A DNA stretch of 64,000 nucleotides from Actinoallomurus bryophytorum (lineage in GTDB: Bacteria > Actinomycetota > Actinomycetes > Streptosporangiales > Streptosporangiaceae). The translations under genes and the position numbers were made by a program. The stretch lies in NCBI RefSeq assembly GCF_006716425.1, contig NZ_VFOZ01000002.1:744001-808000 (forward strand), in the 5' to 3' direction. Below the pieces are notes generated by a model, which was given only the letters and a program-made list of their open reading frames with translations, searched no databases and was not told the DNA's origin. Each line of letters opens with the position of its first letter. The stretch's first letter is position 1. This document shows, one piece after another, positions 8,832-18,700 of the stretch.

Positions 8832-9848
8832 TCAGCGCCGGTCGGCATCCTCGCGATGGGTCGCGGTCAGGCCGAGGTGGTCCCGTAGCCGGCTGATGCC
8901 GGTGGCGAGGGCCGGGGGGATGGTGATCAGGACGGCCAGGGCGTCGCCGAGGTCGTCCTGAGCGGTCCGCAGGGTGATCCACGCGACGGCCGGAGCCAGG
9001 AAGGCCCAGGGGCGGGCTTTCGAACGGAGCAGCCAGCGCAACGTCGCCAGGCCGGCGCCGGCCAGGCCATCGACGGCTCGGTGGAGTGCGGCCGGCGCGC
9101 GGGCGTCGCACCAGATCGAGCCGCGCAGGGCGACGCACAGCCTCGGCAGCCCCCTCACGAGCTCGCGGATGAACGCCGCGCGGCGCTGGTCGGGCAGGAA
9201 CTGGAGCTCGGCGGACCACTCCTCCAGGTAACGCCTCCGGGCCGTCCGCGGCAGCAGGATCGATCCGAGCCAGAGGACGTGCCAGGGCCTCTCCACGCCA
9301 TCGACGGTGCCCGCCAGGGTGCGCAGCCGATGGCGTGCGAGCGCCTGGAGCTCATCGGCGACCACGTCGTGGCCCAGCCGCTGGGCATGGGGCACGAGCA
9401 GGTCCAGGGTGTGCCGCGATCGGAGCACCTGCTTGTCCTCGTCCAGGTACTCGATGGTCCGCATGTTGTGCAGCCGGTCCAACAGCTTCAGTGTGATCAC
9501 CCGGTCGTCCCACGGGACGGCCGCCCCGGACGCCTCTATCGCCTCGATGAGGGACACGACGTCGTCGCCGAACTCGGCGCGCAGCGGCGCCGGGTCGTAG
9601 CCGGGTTCGGACGGCAGGTCATGGAGCAGGGCCGCGCACACCAGGTGGCAGCCCAGACCCACGGTCGCGGCGAGCGTCGCGACCGCGACCGGATGCGTGA
9701 TGTACGGATCTCCGCTCTTGCGCAGCTGACCGTCGTGCCGGCGGGCCGCGACCTCGTACGCCTGCCGTACCAGGCCGAGTTCGGCACCGGAGTAGACGCC
9801 GGCCAGCCGGTCCAGCAGCGGCTCGATCAGCGAGGGGCGGTCGTCCAT
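8832..9848 (-). CDS. HD-domain (RelA/SpoT-type) hydrolase with C-terminal membrane region
   Basis: 338 residues. Residues about 20-165 form an HD phosphohydrolase domain of the (p)ppGpp-hydrolase class: ARRHDGQLRKSGDPYITHP, then ALLHDLP (metal-binding HD), then KLLDRLHNMRTI (the conserved ND-type helix). No synthetase or TGS domain follows. The rest is a helical region and a hydrophobic C-terminal segment (WAFLAPAVAWITL, VLITIPPALATGI), so it may be membrane-associated. It starts 3 nt after the PadR stop, with its ribosome-binding site (GGGAGGGTG) inside the PadR end, so it is co-transcribed and likely the PadR-regulated gene. Inference: hydrolysis of a nucleotide alarmone. Confidence 0.75.
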   Translation of the reverse strand: MDDRPSLIEPLLDRLAGVYSGAELGLVRQAYEVAARRHDGQLRKSGDPYITHPVAVATLAATVGLGCHLVCAALLHDLPSEPGYDPAPLRAEFGDDVVSLIEAIEASGAAVPWDDRVITLKLLDRLHNMRTIEYLDEDKQVLRSRHTLDLLVPHAQRLGHDVVADELQALARHRLRTLAGTVDGVERPWHVLWLGSILLPRTARRRYLEEWSAELQFLPDQRRAAFIRELVRGLPRLCVALRGSIWCDARAPAALHRAVDGLAGAGLATLRWLLRSKARPWAFLAPAVAWITLRTAQDDLGDALAVLITIPPALATGISRLRDHLGLTATHREDADRR

Positions 9849-9851
9849 GTG

Positions 9852-10139
9852 TCACCCTCCCGCCGGGCTCAGCCGGAGGGCGGGCCGGAGAACCGTACGC
9901 TCCGCGAAGGCCGCGCCGTCCCGGGTCAGCCGGTAGTGCCGGCGGCGGGGCAGGCCCTCCGCGGCCGGCGGCTCCCACGCGCTCTCCAGCAGGCCGGCCC
10001 GCTCCAGCCGGGCCACGAGCGGATACAGCGTCCCGCCGCGCAGGCCCGTCGCCTCGATCAGCTCAAGGCCGTACATCTCCCGTCCCGGGTCCGTGAGCAT
10101 CGTCCTCAGCAAGAGCTGTGACGCCGACCTGTTCGACAT
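9852..10139 (-). CDS. PadR-family transcriptional regulator
   Basis: 95 residues with a winged-helix of the PadR type: LLLRTMLTDPGREMYGLEL, the recognition segment GLRGGTLYPLVARLERAGLL, and the wing RRRHYRLTRDG. It is short (PadR proteins are often 105-190 aa) and lacks the C-terminal dimerisation extension, as in the minimal PadR-s1 class. It is the first gene of a two-gene unit with the HD hydrolase, its probable target. The start ATG has no Shine-Dalgarno sequence and lies 7 nt after a -10-like hexamer, suggesting a leaderless mRNA. Confidence 0.88.
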   Translation of the reverse strand: MSNRSASQLLLRTMLTDPGREMYGLELIEATGLRGGTLYPLVARLERAGLLESAWEPPAAEGLPRRRHYRLTRDGAAFAERTVLRPALRLSPAGG

Positions 10140-10146
10140 AACTCGT

Positions 10147-10152
10147 ACTCTA
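10147..10152 (-). promoter_or_regulatory. Putative -10 element for leaderless padR transcript
   Basis: On the minus strand TAGAGT (10152 to 10147) lies 7 nt before the padR ATG and no ribosome-binding site intervenes. This is the spacing expected when the transcript starts at the initiation codon. Confidence 0.4.
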
Positions 10153-10331
10153 CATAGCCCCCTGGAAGAACCAGAAGTGGCCGGCCTGCGACATCCGCCT
10201 TACCCCGGCCTCCCGGCGAGCGGCGGACCCGGGACACTCCCCCCGCGCCGCCGACGCCGGCGCGCTTGACCTCTTTGTCCGATACCGAGCATGCTGTCCG
10301 GCGAGTGTTGATCGGGTGGAGGGCGGGCGGC

Positions 10332-11219
10332 ATGCGTATCGGACTGCTGGGGACCGGGCCTTGGGCCGAGATCGCGTACGGGCCCGCGCTGCGTGATCAT
10401 CCCGAGGTCGAGTTCGCCGGTGTCTGGGGACGCAGGCCCGAGGCCGCGGCCGCCATCGCCGACACCTTCGGCGGCCGCCCGTACGAAGACGTGGACGCCC
10501 TCATCAAGGACACCGAGGGGATCGCGATCGCCCTGCCTCCGGCGATTCAGGCTCCGCTGGCCGAGCGCGCGGCGCTCGCCGGGCGCCATCTGCTGCTGGA
10601 CAAGCCGCTCGCGCTCAACGTCACCGACGCGAGGGCCGTCGTCGACGCGGCGGCACGGACGGGCATCTCCTCGGTGGTCTTCTTCACCACGCGTTTCACG
10701 GACGGGCGACGGCAGTGGATCGGCGAGCAGGCGCGGCATGGTGGCTGGTTCACCGGCCGCGCGGACTGGCTGGGCGCGCTGGACAGCGGCGACAACCCGT
10801 TCGCCAACTCGCCGTGGCGGCGTGAGAAGGGCGGCCTGTGGGACGTCGGGCCGCACGCCCTGTCGGTCCTGCTGCCGGTGCTCGGGGACGTCGAACGCGT
10901 CCTGGCGGCCGCGCACGGCCCCGGCGACACCGTTCATCTGATCCTGCGCCACACGAGCGGCGCGTCGAGCACGGCGACGCTCAGCCTGACCGCGCCGGGG
11001 GTCGCGGCGGGCCACGGCGCGGAGTTCCGTGGCGATTCCGGCGTCGCCACGATGCCGGCCGGCGACGACGATCCGGTCACCTGCCTCGGCCGTGCGATCG
11101 ACGCGCTGGTCGAGTCGGCGCGTACGGGTCGCGCCCACAACTGCGACGTACGTTTCGGCCTGCGCGTGGTCGAGATCCTCGCCGAGGCCGAGGGACTGCT
11201 CGAGGGCCCTACGCCCTGA
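10332..11219 (+). CDS. Gfo/Idh/MocA-family NAD(P)-dependent oxidoreductase
   Basis: 295 residues from ATG at 10332, with GGAGGG 8 nt upstream. The Rossmann fold starts at once (MRIGLLGTGPWAE). The family's ALPPxxQ...EKPxALxxxxA stretch appears as LLLDKPLALNVTDARAVV (about residues 91-108), and the C-terminal dehydrogenase-type beta sheet domain follows. The catalytic Lys of the (E/D)KP motif is present. The substrate is likely a sugar or polyol derivative but cannot be specified. The gene is monocistronic between the divergent padR unit and the convergent hrpB. Confidence 0.85.
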   Translation: MRIGLLGTGPWAEIAYGPALRDHPEVEFAGVWGRRPEAAAAIADTFGGRPYEDVDALIKDTEGIAIALPPAIQAPLAERAALAGRHLLLDKPLALNVTDARAVVDAAARTGISSVVFFTTRFTDGRRQWIGEQARHGGWFTGRADWLGALDSGDNPFANSPWRREKGGLWDVGPHALSVLLPVLGDVERVLAAAHGPGDTVHLILRHTSGASSTATLSLTAPGVAAGHGAEFRGDSGVATMPAGDDDPVTCLGRAIDALVESARTGRAHNCDVRFGLRVVEILAEAEGLLEGPTP

Positions 11220-11383
11220 CGGCGATCACATGGGTGAGTGCGGCGACACCGCGGTACGGGTCGGTGCGCCCGGCACGTTCCTCGCTGACCACTCCCCCCG
11301 GTGCGACCGTACGCGCCGGCGCGGCGAGCAGCACTCCGCCTCGCCGGCCGTGAAACCCGTGGTCATGTCCTCTCCGTCCCTGG

Positions 11384-13789
11384 TCAGCGGCGGCGGGCGT
11401 TGGTACGGCGCGTGGGCTCCGCCGAGGCCGGATCCTCCGGCCAGGGGTGGCGGGGATAGCGGCCGCGCAGCTCGGCCCGTACGCTCCGGTAGCCCTCGCG
11501 CCAGAAGGATGCCAGGTCGGCCGTTACGGCGGCCGGACGCCCGGCCGGCGAGAGCAGGTGCACGACGAGCGGCACGCCGGCGACGCGTGGCGCCTCCTGC
11601 CAGCCGAACAGCTCCTGCAGCTTGGCCGCGAGCACCGGCTGCTCGCCCGAGTAGTCGATCCGGATCCGCGAGCCGCTGGGCACCGTGACGCGTTCCGGCG
11701 CGACCTCGTCGAGCCGGGCCGCGCACTTCCACGGCAGCAGGCCGCGGAGCGCGGCGGACACGTCGAGGCGCTTCAGGTCCGCGCGCCGGCGGGCACCGCC
11801 CGAGGACAGGTCCAGCGACTCGAGCAGCGCGTCGTCGTCCATCAGCGGCCAGGGCGGCCCGAGGATCCGGTGGCAGAACGCCAGCCGCGCCCGCAGCTCC
11901 TCGGCCTCGCGGGTCCAGGTCAGCAGGCCGAGTCCTTCCCGGCGCAGCCCTTCGCGCAGGGCGGCGCGTACCCGCTCGGGGTCCGGGCGGGTCAGCGGGG
12001 TGGCGGTCAGCTCGATGGCGCCGAGGCGTTCGACCCGGCGTGCCACCACGTCGCCGTCGTGCCAGCCGACCTCGTCCTCGACGACCGCGCCCACGGCGAG
12101 CCGCGCGGTCTCCTCGTCGATCGGGACGGCCTGGCGGATCCGCGCGGACGGCGCGCCCGGCGTACGGTCCGCGACCGCGATCGCCAGCCACTCGGCGCCG
12201 CCCAGCCGCGATCCCCTCGCCGGTTCCGCGGCGGTGCCGGACGCCATCAGGTAACCGCCGTCGCGTGCCCGCGCCACGCGTTCGGGGAACGCCAGCGCGA
12301 CCACGATCCCGGCGGCGGTCTCGTCGTCGGGTACGTGGTTCGGCACCGCGCGCGGGATCGCCCTCCGCAGGCGCCGTACCTCCTCGCGAAACCGCCCGTC
12401 GCGCCGTCGCGCCCGCCACTCCGCCACGAGGTCGTCGACGGTCCGCCGGTCGTCGGAGAGCAGCGCCACGACCTCGGCGGCACGCTCGCCGACGTGGTCC
12501 GCGCCGTCGAGCAGGGCGCGGGCCAGCCTCGGATGCACACCGACGCGCGCCATTTTCCGTCCGCGCCCGGTGGCGCGGCCCTCCTCGTCCACGGCGCCGA
12601 CCGCCCGCAGAGTCTCGCGGGCGGCACGCATGGCGGCCGGGGGCGGCCGGTCCAGCAGCGCCAGCCCGGCGGCGTCCGGGTCGCCCCAGCACGCCGCCTG
12701 CAGTGCGAAGCCGGTCAGGTCGGCCAGCTCGATCTCGGGCCGCGGCCGGCCGGGCAGCCTCTCGTGCTCGGCCTCCGACCAGCAGCGGTAGACCCGGCCC
12801 GGCGCCTCACGCCCGGCACGCCCGGCCCGCTGACCGGCGGTCGCCCGCGACGAGCGCACGGTGACCAGGGTGCCGAGCCCACGGGCGTGGTCCATGCGCG
12901 GCTCGCGGGAAAGGCCGGCGTCCACCACCGCGCGTACTCCCGGCACCGTCAGCGACGACTCGGCGACCGAGGTGGCGAGCACGACCCTCGGTGGCCCGCC
13001 CTCGCGCGGCCGGAGTGCCGCCTCCTGCACCTCGGCCGGAGCCCGCCCGTGCAGTTGCAGCACGTCGAGGCCGCCGAGCGCACCGGCGACCCGCCCCAGC
13101 TCGTGTACGCCCGGCAGGAAGCACAGCACGTCGCCGTCCCCCTCGGTCAGGGCGCGCCGCACGGTCAGGGCGACGTGGTCGAGCAGCGCGGGATCCACCG
13201 ACATGCCGTGCGGCGGGCGTACGGGACGGGGCGGTGGAGCCCAGACCATCTCGACCTGATGCGCCGTCGCGCCGGCCGTGAGGACCGGGGCGCCGCCCAG
13301 CAGCCGCGACCACGGGCCGGTGTCGGCGGTGGCCGACGCGGCGACCAGGCGAAGGTCGGGCCGCAGCGTCGCGCGCACGTCGAGGAGGAAGGCGAGCGCG
13401 GTGTCGGCGTCGAGGTGACGTTCGTGGCACTCGTCGAGAATGACGACGTCCCCGCGCAGGTCGGGATCGTGCTGGAGCCGCTGCAGGAGGACGCCCGTGG
13501 TGACCACCTCGACCGCCGAGCCCGGCCGCCGCTCACCCCTGATGGCGTACCCGACGCGTTCCCCCACCGGCTCCCCGAGCATCCACGCCATTCGCCGGGC
13601 CGCGGCGCGCGCGGCCAGCCGCCGTGGCTCGGCGACGATCACGCGCCGCCCGCCCTCGGCGAGGACGAGCGGCACGAGCGTGGTCTTGCCGGTGCCGGGC
13701 GGTGCGGCCAGCACCGCGCTCCCCCCGGAGTCGAGCGCGGCGACCAGACCGGGCAGCGCCTCGGACACCGGCAGATCGAATGAACGCAC
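11384..13789 (-). CDS. hrpB: ATP-dependent RNA helicase HrpB
   Basis: 801 residues, normal for the HrpB subfamily of DEAH-box helicases. Walker A is APPGTGKTTLVP near residue 32; the DEAH-box variant is DECH (VILDECHERHLD, near 120); motif III is SATAD, and the helicase C-domain carries the TAGQRAGRAGREAPG arginine-finger motif. The HA2 domain and the HrpB-specific C-terminal domain (ending near FWREGYRSVRAELRGRYPRHPWPEDP) are both present. It is a cytoplasmic NTP-dependent nucleic-acid unwinding enzyme; its biological role is poorly defined in actinomycetes. The gene appears intact. Confidence 0.95.
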   Translation of the reverse strand: MRSFDLPVSEALPGLVAALDSGGSAVLAAPPGTGKTTLVPLVLAEGGRRVIVAEPRRLAARAAARRMAWMLGEPVGERVGYAIRGERRPGSAVEVVTTGVLLQRLQHDPDLRGDVVILDECHERHLDADTALAFLLDVRATLRPDLRLVAASATADTGPWSRLLGGAPVLTAGATAHQVEMVWAPPPRPVRPPHGMSVDPALLDHVALTVRRALTEGDGDVLCFLPGVHELGRVAGALGGLDVLQLHGRAPAEVQEAALRPREGGPPRVVLATSVAESSLTVPGVRAVVDAGLSREPRMDHARGLGTLVTVRSSRATAGQRAGRAGREAPGRVYRCWSEAEHERLPGRPRPEIELADLTGFALQAACWGDPDAAGLALLDRPPPAAMRAARETLRAVGAVDEEGRATGRGRKMARVGVHPRLARALLDGADHVGERAAEVVALLSDDRRTVDDLVAEWRARRRDGRFREEVRRLRRAIPRAVPNHVPDDETAAGIVVALAFPERVARARDGGYLMASGTAAEPARGSRLGGAEWLAIAVADRTPGAPSARIRQAVPIDEETARLAVGAVVEDEVGWHDGDVVARRVERLGAIELTATPLTRPDPERVRAALREGLRREGLGLLTWTREAEELRARLAFCHRILGPPWPLMDDDALLESLDLSSGGARRRADLKRLDVSAALRGLLPWKCAARLDEVAPERVTVPSGSRIRIDYSGEQPVLAAKLQELFGWQEAPRVAGVPLVVHLLSPAGRPAAVTADLASFWREGYRSVRAELRGRYPRHPWPEDPASAEPTRRTNARRR

Positions 13790-13834
13790 GGCCTCAGTGT
13801 CCCGGACGCGCTCGCGTGCCCGGAACCGCCGGGC

Positions 13835-14287
13835 TCAGCAGCTCACGTGGCCGGGGCTGTTGTGCTTCCACTGGCAGGTGTCCACCGTGGTCCCGGCGGA
13901 CGTGCGCAGGGAGACCTTGTCGGCGGTGTTGTTCCAGACGTACCAGCCGCGGTTCTGGTAGACGTTCGTGCTCGTGTCGGTGCCGCGGCCGGTGTGGATG
14001 TAGACGTACTTACCGGCCTTGATGGAGAACGAACCGAACGTATAGACGTGCTTCTTCGTGTCGCGGACCGTCCAGCCGGCCAGTTTGACGGTCTTCTTGC
14101 CGCCGTTCTTCAGCACCACGTACTCCCGGTCGATCTGGGAGTTGGCGTGCGTGTCCGTGCCCGACGGGTCGTAGACCACCTTGTACAGCTTGACCGTCGA
14201 CGACGCGGCGCTCGCCGGCTCCGCCGCCATCACGGTGAGAGCCGCCGCCCCCGCGAGACCGGCCACTACGGTGCGAGTCATCCCCAT
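13835..14287 (-). CDS. Secreted lamin-tail-domain (LTD) protein
   Basis: 150 residues from ATG at 14287, preceded by GGGGAGAAATAC. The signal peptide spans about 1-29, with cleavage after ASAAS. The mature protein is a single immunoglobulin-like lamin-tail domain: DREYVVLKNGGKKTVKLAGWTVRD, then HVYTFGSFSIKAGKYVYIHTGRG and the NRGWYVWNNTADKV strand. The stand-alone form is common in actinomycetes and is presumed to act extracellularly as a binding module. Two Cys near the C-terminus (DTCQW, HVSC) may form a disulfide. Confidence 0.87.
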   Translation of the reverse strand: MGMTRTVVAGLAGAAALTVMAAEPASAASSTVKLYKVVYDPSGTDTHANSQIDREYVVLKNGGKKTVKLAGWTVRDTKKHVYTFGSFSIKAGKYVYIHTGRGTDTSTNVYQNRGWYVWNNTADKVSLRTSAGTTVDTCQWKHNSPGHVSC

Positions 14288-14467
14288 GTATTTCTCCCCG
14301 TGCACTACGCCCCGAAATCACATGACATAGCGATAGACGCGGGGAAGGCCGCGTACGCCTACGGAGGTGTGGTCACCGTTGCGTAACGCACGGTCAGGTC
14401 CGGCGGGGCCGCCGCGCCGAGTCCGGCCGCCGCTCACCCCGGGTGGGTACCCCCGTCGGCCTCTCGC

Positions 14468-15085
14468 TCAGCCGGACGCGGCAGTGCTCCGAGCCTTCCG
14501 CCGCCGGCGGAACAGCATCACCGAGGCCGCCAGCAGCGCGCCGGCACCCGCGACCGCGCACCAGACGACCCAATCGGGAACCACGCCGGCGACCCGGCTC
14601 CCGGAACTCTCGGTCGCGGTGGTCCGCAGCAGGTCCAGGTGGCTGGCGCAGACGATCGGCCGCCGGTCGGCCTTGGCCGAGGCACAGGCGACGGCCGCCA
14701 GCCGCTGCGGCCGCCCCGTGAGCCGGCCCACCTCCACCGTGACGCTGAACTGATCCGTCTCGCCGGTCGGCAGCGCTCTGGTCCAGGTGATCCGATCCCC
14801 GGAGCGCGCGCCCTTCGGGGTCGAGGAGATCAGCTCAAGGCCCGGAACCAGCGTCTGCGTCAGCAGCAGATCGGGGGTCCTGACGGCCCCGGTGTTACTG
14901 ACCTTGGTGACATACGTGAGCCGGTCCCCCGCCCGCACACTCTTGCGCCCGTCGTCGATCCCGATGCGCAGTGCGTAGGTCTGCTTGGGCTTCGCGACGG
15001 CACCCGCCGTCGCGGACCCTGCCGCGGTGAATGCGACGGCCAGCACCACCGGAAAGATCCGCGGACGAATTCGCCGAAAAAGCAT
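14468..15085 (-). CDS. Membrane-anchored single DUF11-domain surface protein
   Basis: 205 residues. A signal peptide (1-30, cleaved near AGAVA) is followed by one DUF11/CARDB-like beta-sandwich (about 38-125, LTYVTKVSNTGAVRTPDLLLT) and a linker with two Cys. A C-terminal transmembrane helix (about 170-192) and a basic tail RRRRKAR face the cytoplasm. No LPXTG motif is present, so it is a type I membrane protein. It is the last gene of the surface locus on this strand, 113 nt after the WxL-like gene and past a probable terminator. It may act as a membrane base or partner for the DUF11 stalk protein (inference). Confidence 0.72.
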   Translation of the reverse strand: MLFRRIRPRIFPVVLAVAFTAAGSATAGAVAKPKQTYALRIGIDDGRKSVRAGDRLTYVTKVSNTGAVRTPDLLLTQTLVPGLELISSTPKGARSGDRITWTRALPTGETDQFSVTVEVGRLTGRPQRLAAVACASAKADRRPIVCASHLDLLRTTATESSGSRVAGVVPDWVVWCAVAGAGALLAASVMLFRRRRKARSTAASG

Positions 15086-15130
15086 AAATCAATACCTCTG
15101 ACGTCAGAGAAGTGGACTCTGCGCAAAGAA

Positions 15131-15163
15131 TAGGGGCCGGCGGGCCACTTTCCACCGGCCCTA
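15131..15163 (-). terminator. Probable terminator of the surface-protein operon
   Basis: Imperfect hairpin, arms 15131-15143 and 15152-15163 (TAGGGGCCGG paired with CCGGCCCTA with one bulged G, plus two further pairs), about 36 nt after the WxL-like gene's stop on the minus strand. Confidence 0.5.
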
Positions 15164-15198
15164 CTCACGACACGCGGCAGCCTCTCAATAGAGCGTTG

Positions 15199-15741
15199 TC
15201 ACAGAGTCGTCGCCACGTAGTTGAGCGTTCCGGTGTAGGTGTCCGGCCGGACGAACGGGATCGTAATACGGTAATTGTTGGTGATGAGGTCACCGCCCGG
15301 CGCGGACGCCGATGCCTTGGTGGCGACGACGAGCGGCGTGGGATAGGTCAGGTGGGCGTACGCGCCACCCTGGGCGGGCCCGTCGACCTCGAGGGTGTTG
15401 GCCGGGATGACGTCGCCGTTCCCCGGGATGGCCCCGATGAGGTTCAGCGCGGCCGGGACGACAGTGACGTTGTAGCCCGCGAAGTTGTTGGTCGTCACGG
15501 TCATGGTGACCGGACTGCCGCCGGTGGTCGGAGTGGTGCCGGCCACCCCCGTCAGGGTGAACGCGTCGGTGAGACCGGTCAGGGTGATGGCCCCACTGAC
15601 CTGAACGTTGGCGATCGTGGAATCCGAGGCCGTGTCCGCCACGGCCGGCCCGGTCTGGTAGCCGAGCGCGGTGAGGGCGGTGGCCGCCCCGACGAACGCC
15701 AGACCGAGCTGCGCCGCGCGCCATTTCGGTGAAGCTGACAT
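15199..15741 (-). CDS. Small secreted WxL-like surface protein
   Basis: 180 residues from ATG at 15741, with AGGGGGA 8-9 nt upstream. The signal peptide is about 1-36 (cleaved near AVADT). The mature part is one beta-rich domain that closely resembles the last 125 residues of the giant protein just upstream: FTLTGVAGTTPTTG, VTMTVTTNNFAGYNVTV, IPANTLEVDG, NNYRITIPFV and a terminal YTGTLNYVATTL. Layout and operon partners suggest a relative of WxL domains, but the W-x-L motif itself is absent. It lies 37 nt after the giant gene's stop, so it is co-transcribed. Presumed to bind the cell wall (inference). Confidence 0.7.
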   Translation of the reverse strand: MSASPKWRAAQLGLAFVGAATALTALGYQTGPAVADTASDSTIANVQVSGAITLTGLTDAFTLTGVAGTTPTTGGSPVTMTVTTNNFAGYNVTVVPAALNLIGAIPGNGDVIPANTLEVDGPAQGGAYAHLTYPTPLVVATKASASAPGGDLITNNYRITIPFVRPDTYTGTLNYVATTL

Positions 15742-15778
15742 GTATGCATCCCCCTATATCCTGTTTATCAATAAGCCG

Positions 15779-18700
15779 CTATTGAGCGGTGGCTATGTAA
15801 TCGAGGGTCCCGGAATACCGACCGGTGGGGACAAAGGGGATATCAACCTGATAGTCGTTGCTGAGGGAGTCTCCGTTCAGCGCCGACGGCGTGGTCTGGG
15901 TGTGGGTGGTGACGGGAGTGGTCGCGGACAGGGAGCGGAAGATGAAGGCACCGGTCTCACGCACGCGCACGTTCGCGATCGGGATGGCCGCGCCCGTCTG
16001 CGGTGAGGTCAGGCTGGGGGTCGCGGCCTGGACGGTGACGTTGTAGCCGCTGGGACTGTTGGTCGCGACGGTCATGGTCACGGCGCCGTTGCGCGTCGGA
16101 GTGGTGTGCGGGATCCCGGTGAGGGTGAAGGCCGGGGTGAGCTCGGACAGCACGATGCTCCGCGCGGTGACGGCGACGGTGGCCGTGCAGCGGTCGTCGA
16201 GTCCGCCGCTCGGGCAGTTGCTGCCGTCCACGGACGAGACCGCGGTGTTGTCGAGGCTGTGATCGCCCGTGCCGGGGTTGGCGGTGGTGACCGAGTAGGT
16301 GATGGTCGCGGTCGCCGCGAGGGCGAGGTCACCGATCCAGGACAACGTGGGTGCCGCGTAGGTGACGCTGCCCGAGGTGGCGGAGGCGTCGTTGTTGTAG
16401 GCGGCGTCGTCCAGCACTCCGGCCAGTGAGTCGGTGAGCGTGGCTCCGGTGTACGGGGTCTGGCCGGTGTTGGCGATGGTGATCGTGTAGTGGACGGTGC
16501 CGCCCGCGACGACCTCGGGTGTGTCGGCGGTCTTGGTGATCGTCAGCTTCGGCACCAGGACCGTCGCCCGTGCCGTACAGGCGGGGTCGGTGCCACCCGG
16601 CGGGCAGTTGCTGCCCAGCTCGGTCGAGGCGGCGATGTTGACCAGCTGCCGGTCGCCCGGGTCGGGGTTCTTCACCCTGATCGAATAGGTGACGGTCGCG
16701 CTCGTCCCGGGCGCCAGGTCACCGGTCCAGGTCAGGGTCGGGTTGCTGTAGGACACGGTGCCGGAGGTCGATGTCGCGTCGCCGGCGTAGTCGGCGTCGG
16801 GCAGCACCCCGGACAGGGAGTCGGTGACGGTCGCTCCGGTGTAGGCAGTGGGTCCGGTGTCGGCGATGGTGATCGTGTAGTTGACGACACCGCCGGGTGC
16901 GACGGTGGCGGTGTCGGCGGTCTTGGCGATGCTCAGGGCCGGGATCTGAATGGTGACGGTGGTGGTGCAGGCCGGGTCCGACCCTCCGGCCGGGCAGTTG
17001 TTGCCAGGGGTGGTGGAGGTGATCGAGCTGGTCATCGTGGGGCCGCCGGTAGGCGGGTTGTTGACCGTGACCGAGGCCGTCAGCGTCGCCGACGCGCCCA
17101 CGGCCAGGTCACCGGTCCAGGTGACCGACCCGTCGAGGTTGAAGTTGAGGTTTCCGGAGGTGGTGGTGGCGTCGTTGTCGTACGTCGCGTTGTCCAGGGC
17201 GCCGGCGAGGGAGAAGGTGAAGCTCGCTCCCAGGTACGGCGTCTGGCCGGTGTTGGTGACCACGACGGTGTAGCGGACCACTCCGGTCGGGACCGTGGTG
17301 GAGACGTCCGTGGCCGAGGTGATGTTCAGGACCGAGGCCCGCACGGTGGTCGTGCACCGCGGGTCGGCGCCGCCGGTCGGGCAGTTGCTGCCGGGGGTGG
17401 CCGAGGTGAGCCGGTTGCTCAGGGTCTTGTCGCCGTTGTCGGGCCGGCCGACGGTGACCGAGTAGGTGATGGTCGCGCTCGCGCCCGGGTTCAGGGCGCC
17501 GGTCCAGGTCAGGTTCGGTGCGGCGTAGCCGACCGTACCGGTGCTGGCCGAGGCGTCGTTGTCGTACGCCGCGTCGTCCAGCACACCGGTCAGCGTGTCG
17601 GTGAACGTCGCGGCGGCGTACGGCGTCTGGCCGCTGTTGGTGGCGGTGACGGTGTAGTGCACGGTTGAGCCGGGCGTGGTCGTCGCGGTGTCCGTGGTCT
17701 TGGTGAGGGTGAGCGCGGGGGTCAGAATCGCGACGAGCGCGGTGCAGGCGGCGGTGCTGCCGGATGGTGCGCAGGTGCTGCCCTCCGCGGTGGAGGAGAC
17801 GGTGTTGGCGAGGAGTTTCCCGCCGGTGGCCGGGTTGGCGACGGTGACCGAGTAGGTAATGGTCACGGTCGCGCCGACCGCGACGTCACCGGTCCAGGTC
17901 AGGTTCGGGGCCGTGTAGGAGACGACACCGGCGGACGCTGCCCCGTCGTTGTCGTACGCGGCCTCGTCGATCACACCGGACAGCGGGTCCAGAACCGAGA
18001 CTCCGGTGTAGGGGGTCTGCCCGGTGTTGTGGACCGTGATCGTGTAACCGACCGTGCCACCGGGCACCGTCGCGGACGCGCTCGCGGTCTTGAGGATGGT
18101 CAGGGCGGGGACCAGCACGTCGACGACGGCGCTGCAACGCGAATCGCCGCTCCCGGTCGGGCAGTTGCTGCCGGGGGCGTTGGAGATGCTCGTCGTCACG
18201 ATGTGGCGGCTGCCCGTGTCGGGATTGTTGACGGTGAAGGAGGAGGTCACGGTGACGGTGCTCCCGACCGGGACGTTCCCAGTCCAGGTCAGTCCCCCGG
18301 CCCCGATCGACAGCACGCCTGAGGTGGCGCTCTGGTCCCCGTTGGGCGTGGCGTCGGCGGGCAGAGTGGGGGCGCTGAACACGACACTGATGCCGTTGTA
18401 GGCGGTCTTGCCGGTGTTGGTGATGGTCGTGCTCAGATGCACCACCCCGCCCGGCGTGGTGGTCGCCACGTCGGGAGCGCTGACGATGGTCAGGCTGGAG
18501 ACCGTGACGGTCGCGGTGCAGCGCGGGTCGGTGCCGCCGGCCGGGCAGTTGCCTCCGGTGGAGGGCGAGGACAGCGTGTTGACCAGGCGGTCGTCGCCGG
18601 TCGCCGAGCCGTGCACGGTGACCGAGTAGGTGACGGTGACCGAGCCGGTGGCGGGCACGTTCCCGGTCCAGGTCAGGTTCGGTGCGGTGTAGCCGACCGT

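Noticed and set aside
11226-11364. 46-codon minus-strand ORF after hrpB (MTTGFTAGEAECC...)
   Set aside because: A GGAGAGG lies only 2 nt before the ATG and the translation shows no recognisable pattern; too weak to call.
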